A stretch of 64,000 nucleotides of DNA from the NCBI GenBank assembly GCA_022376465.1, contig JACDTU010000002.1:2294001-2358000 (forward strand), read 5' to 3'. This DNA is from Cubamyces lactineus (Eukaryota; Basidiomycota; Agaricomycetes; Polyporales; Polyporaceae). The notes under the pieces are model-generated. The model had not been told where the DNA came from. It saw nothing but the letters and a program-made list of their open reading frames with translations, and did no database searches. Position 1 is the stretch's first letter; the number at the start of each line of letters is the position of its first letter. Positions 43,988-55,949 of this stretch are shown here, piece after piece. Position numbers and translations under genes: made by a program.

Positions 43988-44693
43988 GGAGACCGTAGTT
44001 CTCCAGTATTCGTTGTGGACCACGAAACATTCTTCCCCAAAAGGCGTCTTGGACTGGGTCTCGCATCTCTTCGAATATGTTTCTGCTGTATGGAACGGTG
44101 CCCTGTACTTCGAGCTCGGAGGTTATCCCGCGTATTGTCCCGTTCGCGTCGGCACTTTCCGGCCTGCCTGAGGAACCCCCCTCCGTTTGTGCGCATCGAA
44201 CCCGGTTCGTTGGTCGTAGGCCGCAAGATGCTCCAGGAATCCGTTGGCGTTGGCGTAGCCCGAACTTATTTGCTGTCCTCACATGGATCCCTTGTACGGT
44301 CGAGGTCGAAGGCGGGGTCGATGTATACGCGTTCCCAAGATGGTACTTCGCTTGAACCGGCGGAGTTGGATAAGACGCCTGCGGGACTCGCCGACGAGCG
44401 AGCTTATTTGGGCATCCGTGTCGGATGCGAGGCGGACGCTTTGTGGGCGCATATGGGCGCAGCGCATTGCGTGCGAACAATTCTCAAAAATCCAGCTGGG
44501 ATGTACGCTGAAAGGAGCAAGCGCACGATTGCGATATCGAAGGAATTTTGGTTAGAGGTACGTGCGGTTTACCTTTGTGCTCGCTGGTCCCTGTAGCTCT
44601 CCCCCATGTGCGTTGACCGGCTCTAGACGATGTAACCCGTAATTGAGAATATATAGATTTGGACACTCCCAGATCTTCTGTGAGAAGCACCAT
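43988..44693. other. Convergent 3' region, SR protein and tubulin cofactor E
   Basis: About 700 bp with overlapping long open frames on both strands (44015-44596 +, 43722-44480 -), but none has a domain, a homologue I know, or codon-like structure. I read it as 3' untranslated sequence of two convergent genes. Confidence 0.5.
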
Positions 44694-47326
44694 TCATTGT
44701 TCGGGGGTACTAATCACACATAGCGTGTCTTCTTCTACTCCCCACCAAGAAAGATCCCTTCCTGCGTATTCCTCATCCATTTCCACAAAATGGCCATCCC
44801 GCAGAAGCATCCACAGCTTCGCAACGCTCTGTTGGGCTCTGGGTATCTTGAAAGTCTTTAGGGCCTTCAGCCTGAACGTGCGTACTGTCATGGTGGACAA
44901 GACGCGCAACGAGACGTTGGCACGACATTCTCTCAGATAGTTCTCGACTTCTGCCGGAGGTAGACTTCGAGGGGGCGCGCTAGTGGCATGATAAACCCGT
45001 ACGTCTGTGACGAGCAGTGCTGGTGAGAAACTGAGGGTAGGAATCGCTACGGGGCGACGCACTGATGAGGCGGTTGCTCAATGTGTCAGGCATCTCCTGT
45101 GCTGCCGATGGCGTCGGCGCATCGAAGACTCCGTGTTCTGGTCATCGCCCGACCGTTAGCGAATTCGAAGGAAGTGGTGTCAGTAAGAGGATGTACAAAT
45201 CAGCCTTCTCGATGCGCCCGTGATATGTGCATGAAGCTGATGATGACGCACTGGTACAGAGGGCCTGCCACTGTGGATGGGCCGCCCGCTTATCGTCATC
45301 CGAGAGGGGCTGTTTGCTGATGTAGGAGAGGTATAGGAGCTCGCTGTCGGTGCGCTCTTTCGGAGTGATCTAGGGTGCGGCCATGAGCATGAGGTGTGCG
45401 CGTCGGCGCTGTGTTGAGCAAAGAGGAGGCCCGCCCTGGACGCACCGTAGCGCCGTCGAGCACTTTTAGCGACGGGATTTTAGCAATAGTGAAAGAGCGC
45501 GCATGTGGTTTGTGCGCCGGATCTGAAGAGCGGGGAGGAGCCCGTAAGCAGTGTCGCGACACGCTCGGGGCAGCGGAATACGCACCCTCGACGAGCGGGT
45601 TCCCAGCGAGCGTCAGGGATTCGAGCTGCGGGCACCAGAGGGTGAGCATGTCGATGTCGTGCCAGTCAGTCAGGCGGTTGAAGGCGAGCGCGAGGTGGGT
45701 CAGATCGCCAACGGGGGAGGCCTCCGCTCTCTGTCCACCGGGCGGCCTGACCGCCGACGATATGCCCGCTATGTAGTTTGACGTGAGCACCAGGCGTCGG
45801 ATGCTGTACATGACGTATCACCGATCCGTTCGGGAGGAGAGCTGACGGACAGAAGTACCCTAGGAGACTGCGCATAGCGCAGCACATGTCGCCGAAGTTT
45901 TCCAGACTATTGCTATCGAGGTTGATGCTATGGAGGGTCGTATTGGGCTCGCCACGATTCTGGGAATCCTGCTCTGTGACCAGGTTCTGTAGTCGGTTGT
46001 ATCCCAGTTCCACCGTTCTGAGGGATGGCAGGAATATCAGAACCGTCCTGAACTCGTCCCACGTCGTCAATGTTCCGTTTAGTTGTAGATCTTCCAACCG
46101 CCGAAACGCGGCAGTATCGGGACGTAGAAGTTGCGGCGGTCTCAGGCGGTTCTGGCTACATCATTGTTATGAGAAACGGAAGACCCCGTATGCAGAAAGT
46201 CACATACTTCAACGACAGGCTGCGGAGGTCCCGTAGCTCGGTGGCGATAGACGCGACTACATCCCACCCCGGGAGTAGGTTTTTCGACAGGTCTAATCCA
46301 CGAATACCTGCAGCCTCATTGAGGTCAGAAATTCTGCGGCTCAAGCTCCGACCGCACGGACGAGCACACGGTCGCGGCAGCAGCTCGCATGTGTACGTCC
46401 AGTGCCACCAGATCTATGCGGATCGCAGCAAGGACAAGCTGTTTGGACGATTGGTATGACCCAGGCCGGGCACCATCCTAATGCTGTAGTTCCAACCGCT
46501 AATTCATGAGAAATACTCTGTGGACTCGTTACCAAGTCTCAGCTGCGCCGAATGGTGTGGCGCAGCAAACACTCGGCAACGAGTCACAAGCACCTTCTAT
46601 GGAAATTAGAGGCATTGACATGTACACCGGTTTAGCATGTGCGTTAGATTATATTCGGTGCTACCATCACCTCGACTCTTGCGCAAGCGAGTGCATAACA
46701 AGAGCAGTGACCTAGCACTAACATCGCGGATTGGCTTGGGAACAGTTCCCAAACGCTGCTTTATGCTCGAAGCGTTGTATCACGCAGGAGCTGTGCGCAC
46801 TTACCCGGACAAGTTCGTTCTATTTCTCCAGGGAGGTCAGCTCTGGAGACACATTCGCCGTCCAAGCTCACTTCCCGCAAGCGTTCCAACCGCGCCAATT
46901 TGCCCCGGATCTTGTCGAGGCCGACGGCCTCTACCTCGATGGCACCGTTGGAGGAGCCTAGAACAATTTTCTCCGTTGCTGTATCTCCGTGTGGGACGTC
47001 AATATATTTGGCTGTGAGTGCTGAGAGAAAAGAGAGCCCGTAAGAGACCGCGGGGGAAGGCCGTATGAACGATCCGCTATTCGGGACGCTATGCAGGACA
47101 TGAGGAGTTACAGCATTGCCTTGAGGCAGGACTCGTCGTCTTACAGACAGGAGAAGTATCTTTTGCCATCTTTGACGCCATCGTGTTTTCCGCGCTTGGG
47201 ATCATCCCACTCTACGCCCAGCCAGACGCCTTGTGTTCCGTCGACGTGACCCACAAATCTGACAGTGCCTAGATGGCCGGAGTGGCTCAGTCGAGTGCCA
47301 ATCGAGGGCAATTCCAGGGATGCCAT
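44694..47326 (-). CDS. TBCE: Tubulin folding cofactor E
   Basis: Nine exons: 47326-47145, 47088-46805, 46307-46208, 46155-45859, 45803-45586, 45522-45446, 45369-45252, 45137-45063, 44950-44694 (535 residues). The cofactor binds alpha-tubulin during folding and dimer release. An N-terminal CAP-Gly domain (GTRLSHSGHLGTVRFVG, QGVWLGVEWDDPKRGKHDG, SGSFIRPS) precedes leucine-rich repeats (GIRGLDLSKNLLPGWD, LHSINLDSNSLENFGD, LTHLALAFNRLTDW, LESLTLAGNPLVE). A ubiquitin-like C-terminus ends WWGVEEDTLCVI. Size matches human TBCE (527). Two joints are less sure: a 497-nt intron at 46308-46804, unusually long for this locus, and the last acceptor, which I place at 44951 because it alone keeps the frame into KVENYLREC. 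Confidence 0.88.
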
Positions 47327-47650
47327 GGATTTGTTCCCCCAATGTGCAATCTGCGGTGTCGAGGAGAGTGTGCTGATTTCAGGGTCGGCGGGTCCGGAGG
47401 TGGTAGAGCGGAGAAGACAGGCAGCCGGCCAACTCGGACTGAGGACAAGCATGCTCTTCCGGCAGTGCACCTTGCTAGGCGCCCGGCGCGGACCATCCGG
47501 CTCGCGTGTCGCGTTGTACGCGGAGCCGTGACGCGCGCACTCGCTGCAAGTCAGGTGGTTTTCCCACTCGTCCTCCCTGCCATCGTCGGCCTTCCGTCTC
47601 CTCCAGCATCGTCCTCTTAGCCGCCTCAGGCAGCCTCAGTCCTCGTCCAG
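47327..47650. promoter_or_regulatory. Divergent promoter, TBCE and HIBCH
   Basis: 324 bp between head-to-head start codons; pyrimidine-rich toward the HIBCH start. No clear TATA box. Confidence 0.45.
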
Positions 47651-49484
47651 ATGTATGCGCGCAATGTGCTTTTGAGGAGAATGTCTCGTCCTACTACCAC
47701 CGCAGCTCAGCGCACAGCAGCAATTGGCCGTCATCTCATGTCTACATCCGCTTCCTCGTCATCTTCTAACAAGGCCGCCCCCGACGAAGCCCCGGTCCTC
47801 TTCGAGTCTCATGGCGCAGTCCGCACCTACGTCCTCAACCGGCCCAAGAAGCTCAACGCGCTGAACGAGCCAATGCTCAACCTCCTCCGACCTCAAATTG
47901 AGGTCAGGTTGCCTCTCCGGCACAGTAGCGCGTCTCCGGCTGACTCTGTTTCCGCAGGAATGGTCCCAGGGCGAGCTTGCGAAGGTCATCGTTGGACGTG
48001 GCGTCGGTCGCGCATTCTGTGCAGGAGGCGATGTGGAGAGTACGTGTGACCCCCTCAATCATGCTGTTCGACGTATCTGACGTGAGCAGGTGTCGTACGC
48101 TATGCGAGCGACCCGGAGACTCGGCCTAAGGCCATCGACTTCTTCCACAGAGAGTCAGTCCTGCGGTCTCATGCCCACAACTCAATCTGACAGAACGGTT
48201 GTGGCCTCAGGTTTGAAATGGATTATATTCTGGCCGCTGTGCCTAAGCCCTATGTCTGCGTAATGGACGGCATCACCAGTACGTCTAAGGAGAGAATTCA
48301 GCTCAACCTCGGTACTTACAATTTTCATAGTGGGCGGAGGTGTAGGTCTGGCCGTGAACGCACAGTTCAGGATCGCAACGGAGAAGACAGTATTTGCCAT
48401 GCCCGAAACGAAGATTGGCTACTCTCCCGACGTCGGAGCCAGTTACTTCCTTTCTCGGGTCGACGGAGAGATCGGGACCTACCTTGGGTTGACAGGTACT
48501 ACCATCACGGGACGGGCAGTCTTGTATGCGTGTTTCTATCCGTAACTTAAGGCCTACGCTGACACTTGGCCGTTTAGTGAGCATGGATTCGCTACGCATT
48601 TCGTAGAGTCGCGCCGGGTCCCTGCCTTGCTGGAGCACCTTGCCGCTTTGGAGAACCCAACCTACCAACGTATCAACGACCTCATCGAAGAAGCGAGATC
48701 GGAACGCGAGCCCGACGAACCATCGGCCGCTATCATCGGTGCGAAGAGGGAAGCGCTTGACTCGGCATTCAGTCACAATACCGTGGAGAAGATCGTGGCA
48801 ACACTCACTGAGATTGCACAAAGCCACAAGGACGAGGAAGTTCGGCAATGGGCTACGAATACTCTGGAGGAGCTTAACAATCGGAGTCCAACAAGTCTCA
48901 AGGTCGCCCTCGCAGCCATTCGTAGGGGCAAGCAAATGAACTTGTTGGATGCCTTACAAATGGAGATGAATATTGCCACCGCTTTTTGCGTAAATAGCAC
49001 CTACCCACACCTTCTACATAATCACTTACATGTGCGGTCACAGAACGGTGTCACCCCTGACTTCAAGACGGGAGTTTCCGCGGTCCTTGTGGACAAGATT
49101 AAGGAACGCCCGAACTGGTCTCCTTCTCACCTCCAGGACGTCAAGGATAGCGAAATCCTCCAGAATTTCTTCTCCGAGTACACTCCCGAGAAAGGCACTG
49201 CGCCGAGGCTCACACCCCCACCGTACCTCACCGATGCGAACAAGCTCGCTGATCCCATGCAATATGCCTTGCCGACCGAGGCGGAGATACGCTCCATGGT
49301 CGACGGCAGCCACAAGGCCAGCGGCGCTACGGAGATCACGCTCGACGAGCTTCTCGCCAAGTTCGATAGCTTGCGCAAGGGCAAGTCCGGCGTTCGCGAG
49401 AAAATCCTGGAAGTGGTGCAGCGCAAGTGCGCCTTCGAAGACGATAGGCATATGGACAAGCGCTGGTTGAAATGGAAGCACTAG
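47651..49484 (+). CDS. HIBCH: 3-hydroxyisobutyryl-CoA hydrolase, mitochondrial
   Basis: Seven exons: 47651-47902, 47958-48039, 48090-48153, 48211-48278, 48331-48523, 48578-48989, 49044-49484 (503 residues). The enzyme frees 3-hydroxyisobutyrate from its CoA ester in valine breakdown; in budding yeast the homologue is also found with mitochondrial ribosomes. An Arg/Ser/Thr-rich leader of about 40 residues fits mitochondrial import. The crotonase fold shows VRTYVLNRPKKLNALNEPML, GRGVGRAFCAGGDV, PYVCVMDGITMGGGVGLAV and FAMPETKIGYSPDVGASYFL; these residues distinguish HIBCH from hydratases. The C-terminal extension ends DDRHMDKRWLKWKH. It complements IVD at 9366 in branched-chain amino-acid breakdown, though 36 kb away. 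Confidence 0.94.
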
Positions 49485-51370
49485 CGCCGCCGACTCGTGC
49501 CTTGCCGGTACAGACCTTCCGCCAACCTGGCATGTAATTCTTGCTATATCGTACCACTCTCGCTATGCAATACTCATTGCCTAAATTTTGTCCGCGTCTG
49601 CCGCATCGACTGTTGGTAGCAGGGCGACGTTCTATCCAACTGAGCGTCGGTTTCATGCTACGCCCTGCTCTGGAACCTCAGTAGCAGTTACAACATCGAA
49701 TGGACCATGGCTGATGGACGGGTTGTTTGACGCGCCCGCTTTGCATAATTGGCAAGCATTGTACTCCGGGCACAGGCATGAATATCAAGATCCATACAAC
49801 ACGAATATGCGAAGCGCCCATCCCATCTGGCAACGCGCGCCCGAATACACTTACCTTCCGCAGTTTGAATTAACGTTGTAAGCTGCGTTTCAGGCCGACT
49901 CGTTGACAATGCGTCGCATACGTAGGCGTCACTACGGTTTACGCTCAGGCCAATGTCAAAGTACCCCAGGAAACCGTGGAGATATACGCTGGCGCTGGAG
50001 ATAGCAACGGTGGGCACTTGTAGGCAGGCGAAGCTGTTGCTGGGAAGTTGGAACCACGGCGCGCCGGCCACGCATTAGACTTCAGGGGAATTAGGTGTTG
50101 TGGCACTCGCCGAGTCGTCCACCAAGATCCATCTCTAGCCTTCTGAGCCGTCTGACCTGCGCCTACAACTCGTGGCAACTGAAGGTTCTCCCGCGCCCAC
50201 AGATCTCATCTCGCTGCGCACCAAGGACAATATGTTTCGTCCTACCCATAGGTGCGGTGACAATACCGAGATGTCGGAAAGGCGTTGTGGCCGTGGTGCA
50301 CAATCTGATGTGGGCGCCCTCTCTAGTGAATATGCCAGGCGGATCAGGTCTGCTCTGCTTGAGCCTGGCTGGGGGATCAACTGCGATGAGATGCTGTACC
50401 GCGTATGTGGTCCGAACGAGGGTTGTGATTGCTGCGATGCTACTGCAGCGACTCTGGGAAACGCATGGGCGTACGGCGCGCGAATAAACATCGTCGCTAG
50501 AGTATGAGCGCCCTCCGCCAGATCGAAGATGGGGACGCCGGCATAGCCCAGATCATGTCTAGAATGACGGTGCGCTTTGTGCTCCCGCACAGCTCGCGGG
50601 CCGCCAGTTAGAAGTCTGTGTATACACACAAGCACTTGCTTGAACGTTCCCCGGGGAGCGCGCCACACCCCTAGGTGCACACACTCTACGTCCTGAGGCC
50701 GGAGGTTGCACTCGGTGTTGCTGAGCCGCCGAACTGTGCGTCCGCTCTGAAGCGGCCGTCAAAGTAGGCACTTCTGGACATGGATACCAGCATCTCGTTT
50801 AGCCATAGGGTTTGGGAGTCCGTCATTCTTTGACACGCGCAACGATCCATCATAGGACCACCGATCTAAAGGCGCCTTTCTGCATGGAGAAGAAGGACAA
50901 GGGGCCGGAACTAGAGGATATAGTGCTCCGAACAGTAATGCCAGTGTTTATGGGATGGGCTGGTCCGCCGGCTGTGGAAAGCGTAGCCCTCCGAGATCTC
51001 AACGGCTGATGGTCAACAAAGACTGTATGTCTCCCAGTTCCGTGGTGAGATGGATTGTCTGTTTCTCCTGTACAGGGCCAAAGGGCCGATCGGGAGCCTC
51101 GCAACGAAGGCCCAAAGCTGTAGCCTACCGCATCTGCGATGCAGTATGCCCCCGTTGTGAGAGTGAAACGGGAGTTCGTCTATGCTGTTGACGCTTTTGC
51201 ATAATGTCACGCTCGTGGCATACGCTTTGAGCTCACGCATCCAGCGCGTCACCTCGGTCCTGAGGAATATATATACAGTCTGCCATGAAATACGGACAGC
51301 ACTCAAGTGAACACATACTCCACCTCTACAACTCCCACCTAGACTCTCCCAGCACTTCTCGCATTCAACG
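49485..51370. other. 1.9-kb gene-poor region upstream of IDO
   Basis: Short open frames exist on both strands (for example 50135-50680 - and 50172-50507 +), but none has a recognisable domain or chain of exons. The region holds the HIBCH 3' end and the IDO promoter. Confidence 0.5.
51268..51275 (+). promoter_or_regulatory. BNA2: TATA box of the IDO gene
   Basis: TATATATA about 100 bp before the ATG at 51371, followed by a pyrimidine-rich leader. Confidence 0.65.
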
Positions 51371-52793
51371 ATGAACGTCTCCTCCCCTGTGCACATGGTT
51401 GGCCGCCTGCTCGAGAGCACGACGGACCTGACCACATACCGGGCGTCCAGAGCCGATAGCCACAACGGCCCACAGCCATTCTCCGGCCGCTTGTTCGACG
51501 TCGAGCCTGTGACGGGATTCGCCCCGTCTCAGCCCCTTGCCACCCTTGGCGGAGAATTCGCTCTCTGGGAGGTTGGCCTGGAGGATGCGAAGCTTCACCT
51601 CAAGCTTGGAGAAGACAAGGGTCGAGAAGCATTGGAGAAAGCTAATGCCGGCGAACACTGGAGGCAGGCACTACGGAGTGTGAGTACAATACTTCGAGGG
51701 TACCGCGCATATGAGACTCACCCGATCGTAGTGGCCATTGCTAGACATCTCTAGGTTGGGAGAGAAGCGTTGTGTCTTGAGGAGGGCGCATCACGTCCTC
51801 ACGTGTCTCATGCACTTCTATATTCATTCTCTTCCGCGGACTCAAGGGCCCGTGGTCATCCCGAAACCTTTGGCCGTGCCCCTTGTACAGGTGTCGAGGA
51901 AGATAGACATGCCCCCGATCCTCACCTACGCCGACATTGTCCTATGGAACTGGGAACTAGTCAACCCAGAGCGCCCGATCTCCATGGACAACATACGCTT
52001 CCGCACTCTCTTCTCAGGCACTGAAGTCGAGAAGAACTTCTACGCGCTCTCCCTCGCTGCGGAGTTGAAGGGTGCCGAGATGTTGGAGGTCTTCGAGAGG
52101 TTTATGAACCTCACTTGCTTCACCGAGCGTAGCGTCGTCGCCACTGTGGCTCGAGACCTGGAGCGGTTGGTCGTAATTGTCAACGAACTATCCCAGCTCT
52201 TGCAGGGCGCGAACCGCAACATCGACCCTCACCTCTTCTATTGGGCAGTCCGCCCTTGGTGGAACGGTCAGGATGCCGCCGCCCCCTGGGTCTTCGAAGG
52301 TGTTCCGCCTACTTCGTTCGACCTCGGGGGTGCCTCAGCGGGTCAGAGCTCGGTCATTCATGCCCTCGACGCCTTCCTCGATGTGGACCATGCGCTTAAG
52401 CAGACGAGGCAGCCTGCCCCATCTCCGGAGAATAAACGAGCGGACACCGGCTTCATGGAGAAGATGCGCCGCTACATGCCCCCGGAACATCGCGCCTACT
52501 TGGCGGAGCTCTCGAAGCGTTCCTTACGCGAAGTCGTCTTGCGCACGCCTGCCCTTCGCGCGCCCTACAATGCGGCTGTGGAGGCCCTGAAGAAGCTCAG
52601 AGACGGCCATATCCGCATCGGGACGCTCTATATCATCTCGCAGGCACGCTCTACGCCGCCTGCTTCCATGGGCGGCGCAGCAGCCTTCCCTCATAGGGGA
52701 GGGTTGTCGAAGGGCACTGGAGGGACTTCTGTCAGCACGCAGCTCAAGGCCGGCCGCGACGCAACCCAGCGCACGGTCCTGAAGGAGGATTGA
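51371..52793 (+). CDS. BNA2: Indoleamine 2,3-dioxygenase
   Basis: Two exons: 51371-51679 and 51732-52793 (456 residues), an unusually simple structure for this window. The haem enzyme opens the indole ring of tryptophan to N-formylkynurenine, the first step toward NAD. Family segments are in order: SWPLLDISRLGEKR, RRAHHVLTCLMHFYIHSLP, VIPKPLAVPLVQVSR, LTYADIVLWNWEL, YWAVRPWWNG, FEGV and AGQSSVIHALDAFLDVDH. MRRYMPPEHRAYLAEL carries the proximal haem His. YNAAVEALKKLRDGHIRI completes the core, and a Gly/Ser-rich tail follows. No targeting signal is seen, so it is cytosolic. A long exon 2 with no introns over 1 kb contrasts with neighbours. Confidence 0.95.
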
Positions 52794-53323
52794 GGCAAGA
52801 ATCAGTCTGTCTTCAGGCGTCATATTTCTTGGATACGCACCGCTTTTCTTTCTTGGCATCCATAGGCTCGCATAATTATCGCATAGACATACCATACACC
52901 ATCGCTCGTAGCTACATAGTATTCCTTGGATTCGGCTTACCGGTAATTGTAGTTCTTAGTACGATCTGGTAGTATAGGATAGATGGTAGACACCAGGAGT
53001 TGCTTGAGACAGAAGTTGTATCGTACAGTAGTCTCCCGAAGAGCCTATAGACACCCTTGGACTGCGAACGCAAAGCCTGAGTGCAGTCGATGAAAGTGGT
53101 ATGGCTCAGAGCTTCAGCCTCCCGAAGATCTCAAGCGAGAGCCTCGAGAGGCGGCAAACTGAGCTGAAACTCAACTGGAATTTAATCAATTCCTCAAATG
53201 ATCAGTCTCGAATACTTAATATGGAAATTATATGATGCTACTAAACTTGCTTACATCACGGGGCGCGCCAAATGAGACGCGACGCGCTGCAACACGCGAC
53301 GCGTCTCTTGACTTTCAACCACC
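52794..53323. other. Intergenic, IDO to RPA1
   Basis: 530 bp with no gene. Near 53240-53305 GACGCGACGCG and ACGCGACGCGTCTC contain ACGCGT/ACGCGA-type sites like the MluI cell-cycle box that drives replication genes in yeasts; here this is suggestive only. Confidence 0.5.
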
Positions 53324-55589
53324 ATGTCTCCAGCTCAGCTCACGACCGGCATCTGTGCGCGTCTCAACAACTCTGAGAACGACGATGACGAGCTCTTCAA
53401 CTCTCAACCCACTGTGCAATTCCTGTCATTCAAGAGGGTACCCCCCAGTGGAGGAACAAGTACCATGGATCGCTACCGCGTTATCGTGTCCGACGGAGAG
53501 CATTTCCTCCAGTCAATGCTCGCCACACAATTGAATCATCTAGTTGAAGAGGAGCAGATAGTGAAGCACTCTATAGCGGTCATAGAGAAGTTCACGTGCA
53601 ATCTCGTACAAGGGAAAAAGTAAGTCACATTCATTTCGTCGCGTCAACAATGAGCGCGTTGATCGCGTGAACTTTTCCTAGACTACTCATTATACTGGCT
53701 CTGAGGGTAGTGCAGAAGGATGCTGAGAAGATAGGCTCCCCTGGTCCGCTCCAACCTCGTGGTGGAGGCAGTGGCCCGTCAGTCGAGACGCAAGCCCCAA
53801 CTCCAGCCGTTGCTGCGTCTCCTGCACCTTCCACCTCCGCGAACGCTACTGCACCGCCCCCACAGGCTCCGCGCCAACCCATTCAAAGTTCCCGCGCTGG
53901 CCGCGCTGCTGTATATCCAATCGAAAGCCTGAGTCCCTACCAGAATCATTGGACGATCAAGGCCCGAGTAACCTCCAAGAGCGATATTCGCACGTGGTCA
54001 AACCAGCGGGGCGAAGGAAAGCTATTCAATATCACGTTGATGGATGAGAGCGGAGAGATCCGCGCGACAGCCTTCAACGCCGCTGTCGACGAGTTCTATG
54101 ATAGGATCCAGGAGGGCAAGGTTTACTACATATCAAAGGCAAAAGTCAATCTCGCTAAGAAGAAGTTCTCGACCGTATCAAACGAGTACGAGCTAACGCT
54201 TGAGCGTAGCACGGATATTGAGGAGGTGCGTGAACCAAAGTGTTATTGTCAATATTGTAGCTGAAACCTTTCTAGTGCCCTGACGCTTCGGATGTCCCCA
54301 CCGTCAAGTTCAACTTTGTCACCATTGCTGGACTGCAAGAAATTCCCAAGGACGCAGTCTGCGGTGAGTTACTCTAGCATGCATGGGTAGGCGTGTTTGC
54401 CGATCAATGAGTCGTCGTAGATATCATCGGTGTGGTGAAGGAGGTGGGGGAGCTGTCTTCGATAACGTCGAAGGCAACCAATAAAGAAGTAAGTATATGT
54501 GGTTTGGCCGTGAGCGATGCTTATTCTCTCCCAGATCCCGAAGAGGGAGCTCACTGTCGTGGATGATACCGAATTTTCGGTCAGAGTGACGCTATGGGGT
54601 AAACAGGCCGAACAATTCAATGTCACCGACCAACCAGTCATTGCGTTCAAGGGTGCCAAGGTCGGCGACTTCCAAGGTAAATTTCCAGTGTTCGTCATAG
54701 ACTGGCTCATGACATCTGAATCATCACAGGCCGCTCTCTGTCCATCATGAGCTCCAGCTCCCTCATTATCAACCCTGATATTCCGGAGGCTCACCGCCTC
54801 CGCGGGTGGTACGATGCTATCGGCGCCGGGCAAACCTATCAGTCTCATACTAGTTCTATGCCAACTGGTGGAGGTGCCAACTTCGATCGCGCAGAGATCC
54901 GTAGTCTGAGCGAGGTCAAGGGGTCGGATCTTGGCATGTCCGACAAGGTTGACACTTTCTCATCTCGTGCAACTATAATGCATGTCAAGGGCGACAACCT
55001 CACCTACCCCGCATGTCCCACGCAGGGCTGTGGTAAGAAGGTGGTGCAGTTGGGAGATAGCTGGCGTTGTGAGAAGTGTGACAAATCGTACCCCAAGCCT
55101 GAGCACAGGTTCGTCGGTTGTAAAGCATACCAAATTCGCTCCTGATCGATGTCTATAGGTACATGATATCAATGGCTGTAGCGGATTACTCGGGCCAGGC
55201 CTGGTTCCAAGGCTTCAATGAGGTTGGACGAGTCGTCTTTGGCATGTCCGCCGACGATCTTGTCGAGATCAGGGTACCTATCCTCCTATATCTTGATGTC
55301 GTCTGTGACTATGCTCACCGTGTTGTGTAGGACCGCGACGACACCGAGTACAACCGACTGCTGGATAGTACCATTGGAACCACCTACAACTTTGCTTGTA
55401 GGGCGAGGCAGGACAATTACAACGTATGTGTATTTGACCCTTTGGCATCCCGACATTTCAGTGCTGAATCAAAACTCACAGGACCAAGTCCGCGTCCGTT
55501 ACGGAATCTCGCGCATTTTGCCCCTGAACTATCGGGAAGAAGCTTCATACCTATCAAACCTCTTGCTTCGCAGCGAATGGAGTCGCTAA
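53324..55589 (+). CDS. RFA1: Replication protein A, large subunit
   Basis: Nine exons: 53324-53619, 53682-54225, 54276-54363, 54421-54488, 54535-54676, 54730-55108, 55159-55273, 55331-55423, 55482-55589 (610 residues). RPA1 coats single-stranded DNA in replication, repair and recombination. Domains in order: DBD-F (1-~110), a Pro/Ala/Thr linker, DBD-A ([29 protein letters not shown]), DBD-B ([21 protein letters not shown]) and DBD-C. DBD-C holds the zinc ribbon with Cys475, Cys480, Cys493 and Cys496 in [10 protein letters not shown] and [11 protein letters not shown]. The end [17 protein letters not shown] is typical. Length matches relatives. Confidence 0.96.
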
Positions 55590-55949
55590 ACGCTACGCCC
55601 GTCGTTTCCCCTGTCCAATCAATCTTCCTCGCCTTCGTCAGTTGTACGATACTGTGGTCAGGTCTATGCAGTGCAGTCGTAGTGAACCAGTCTCAGTAGC
55701 TTTCTTTGTAACGCTTGGTGTTTAGCAATTCAGTCAATGCTACATGACGGACGTCCAGAGTAACCTTCGCATGTATTATCGATTGGTAGAACGTATGCCA
55801 GTAACAACTTGAGCCTTTCCTATAAACGAGCAGGTATTGTACGTAAGTGATATCGCAACAGTGAGTGTCTGCATACAGCGCATAATAAGAGACGTTAGCG
55901 TGTGACGTTATACATAGATAGCGTGATAAGTCGTCGGGGACGGTGTCAG
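55590..55949. other. Convergent 3' region, RPA1 and the membrane protein gene
   Basis: 360 bp between convergent stop codons; AT-rich, no gene seen. Confidence 0.55.

Noticed and set aside
43575..44171. Long open frame on the plus strand overlapping the SR tail
   Set aside because: It is a shifted frame of the RD-rich exon; the in-frame SR reading with SRSPPRR is clearly the real one.
43722..44480. 252-codon open frame on the minus strand
   Set aside because: It overlaps the coding exon of the SR protein antisense and shows no domain. Arg/Asp-rich codons on the other strand explain the lack of stops.
47275..47330. tRNA A-box-like GTGGCTCAGTCGAG
   Set aside because: It is antisense to the first coding exon of TBCE and has no matching B box downstream.
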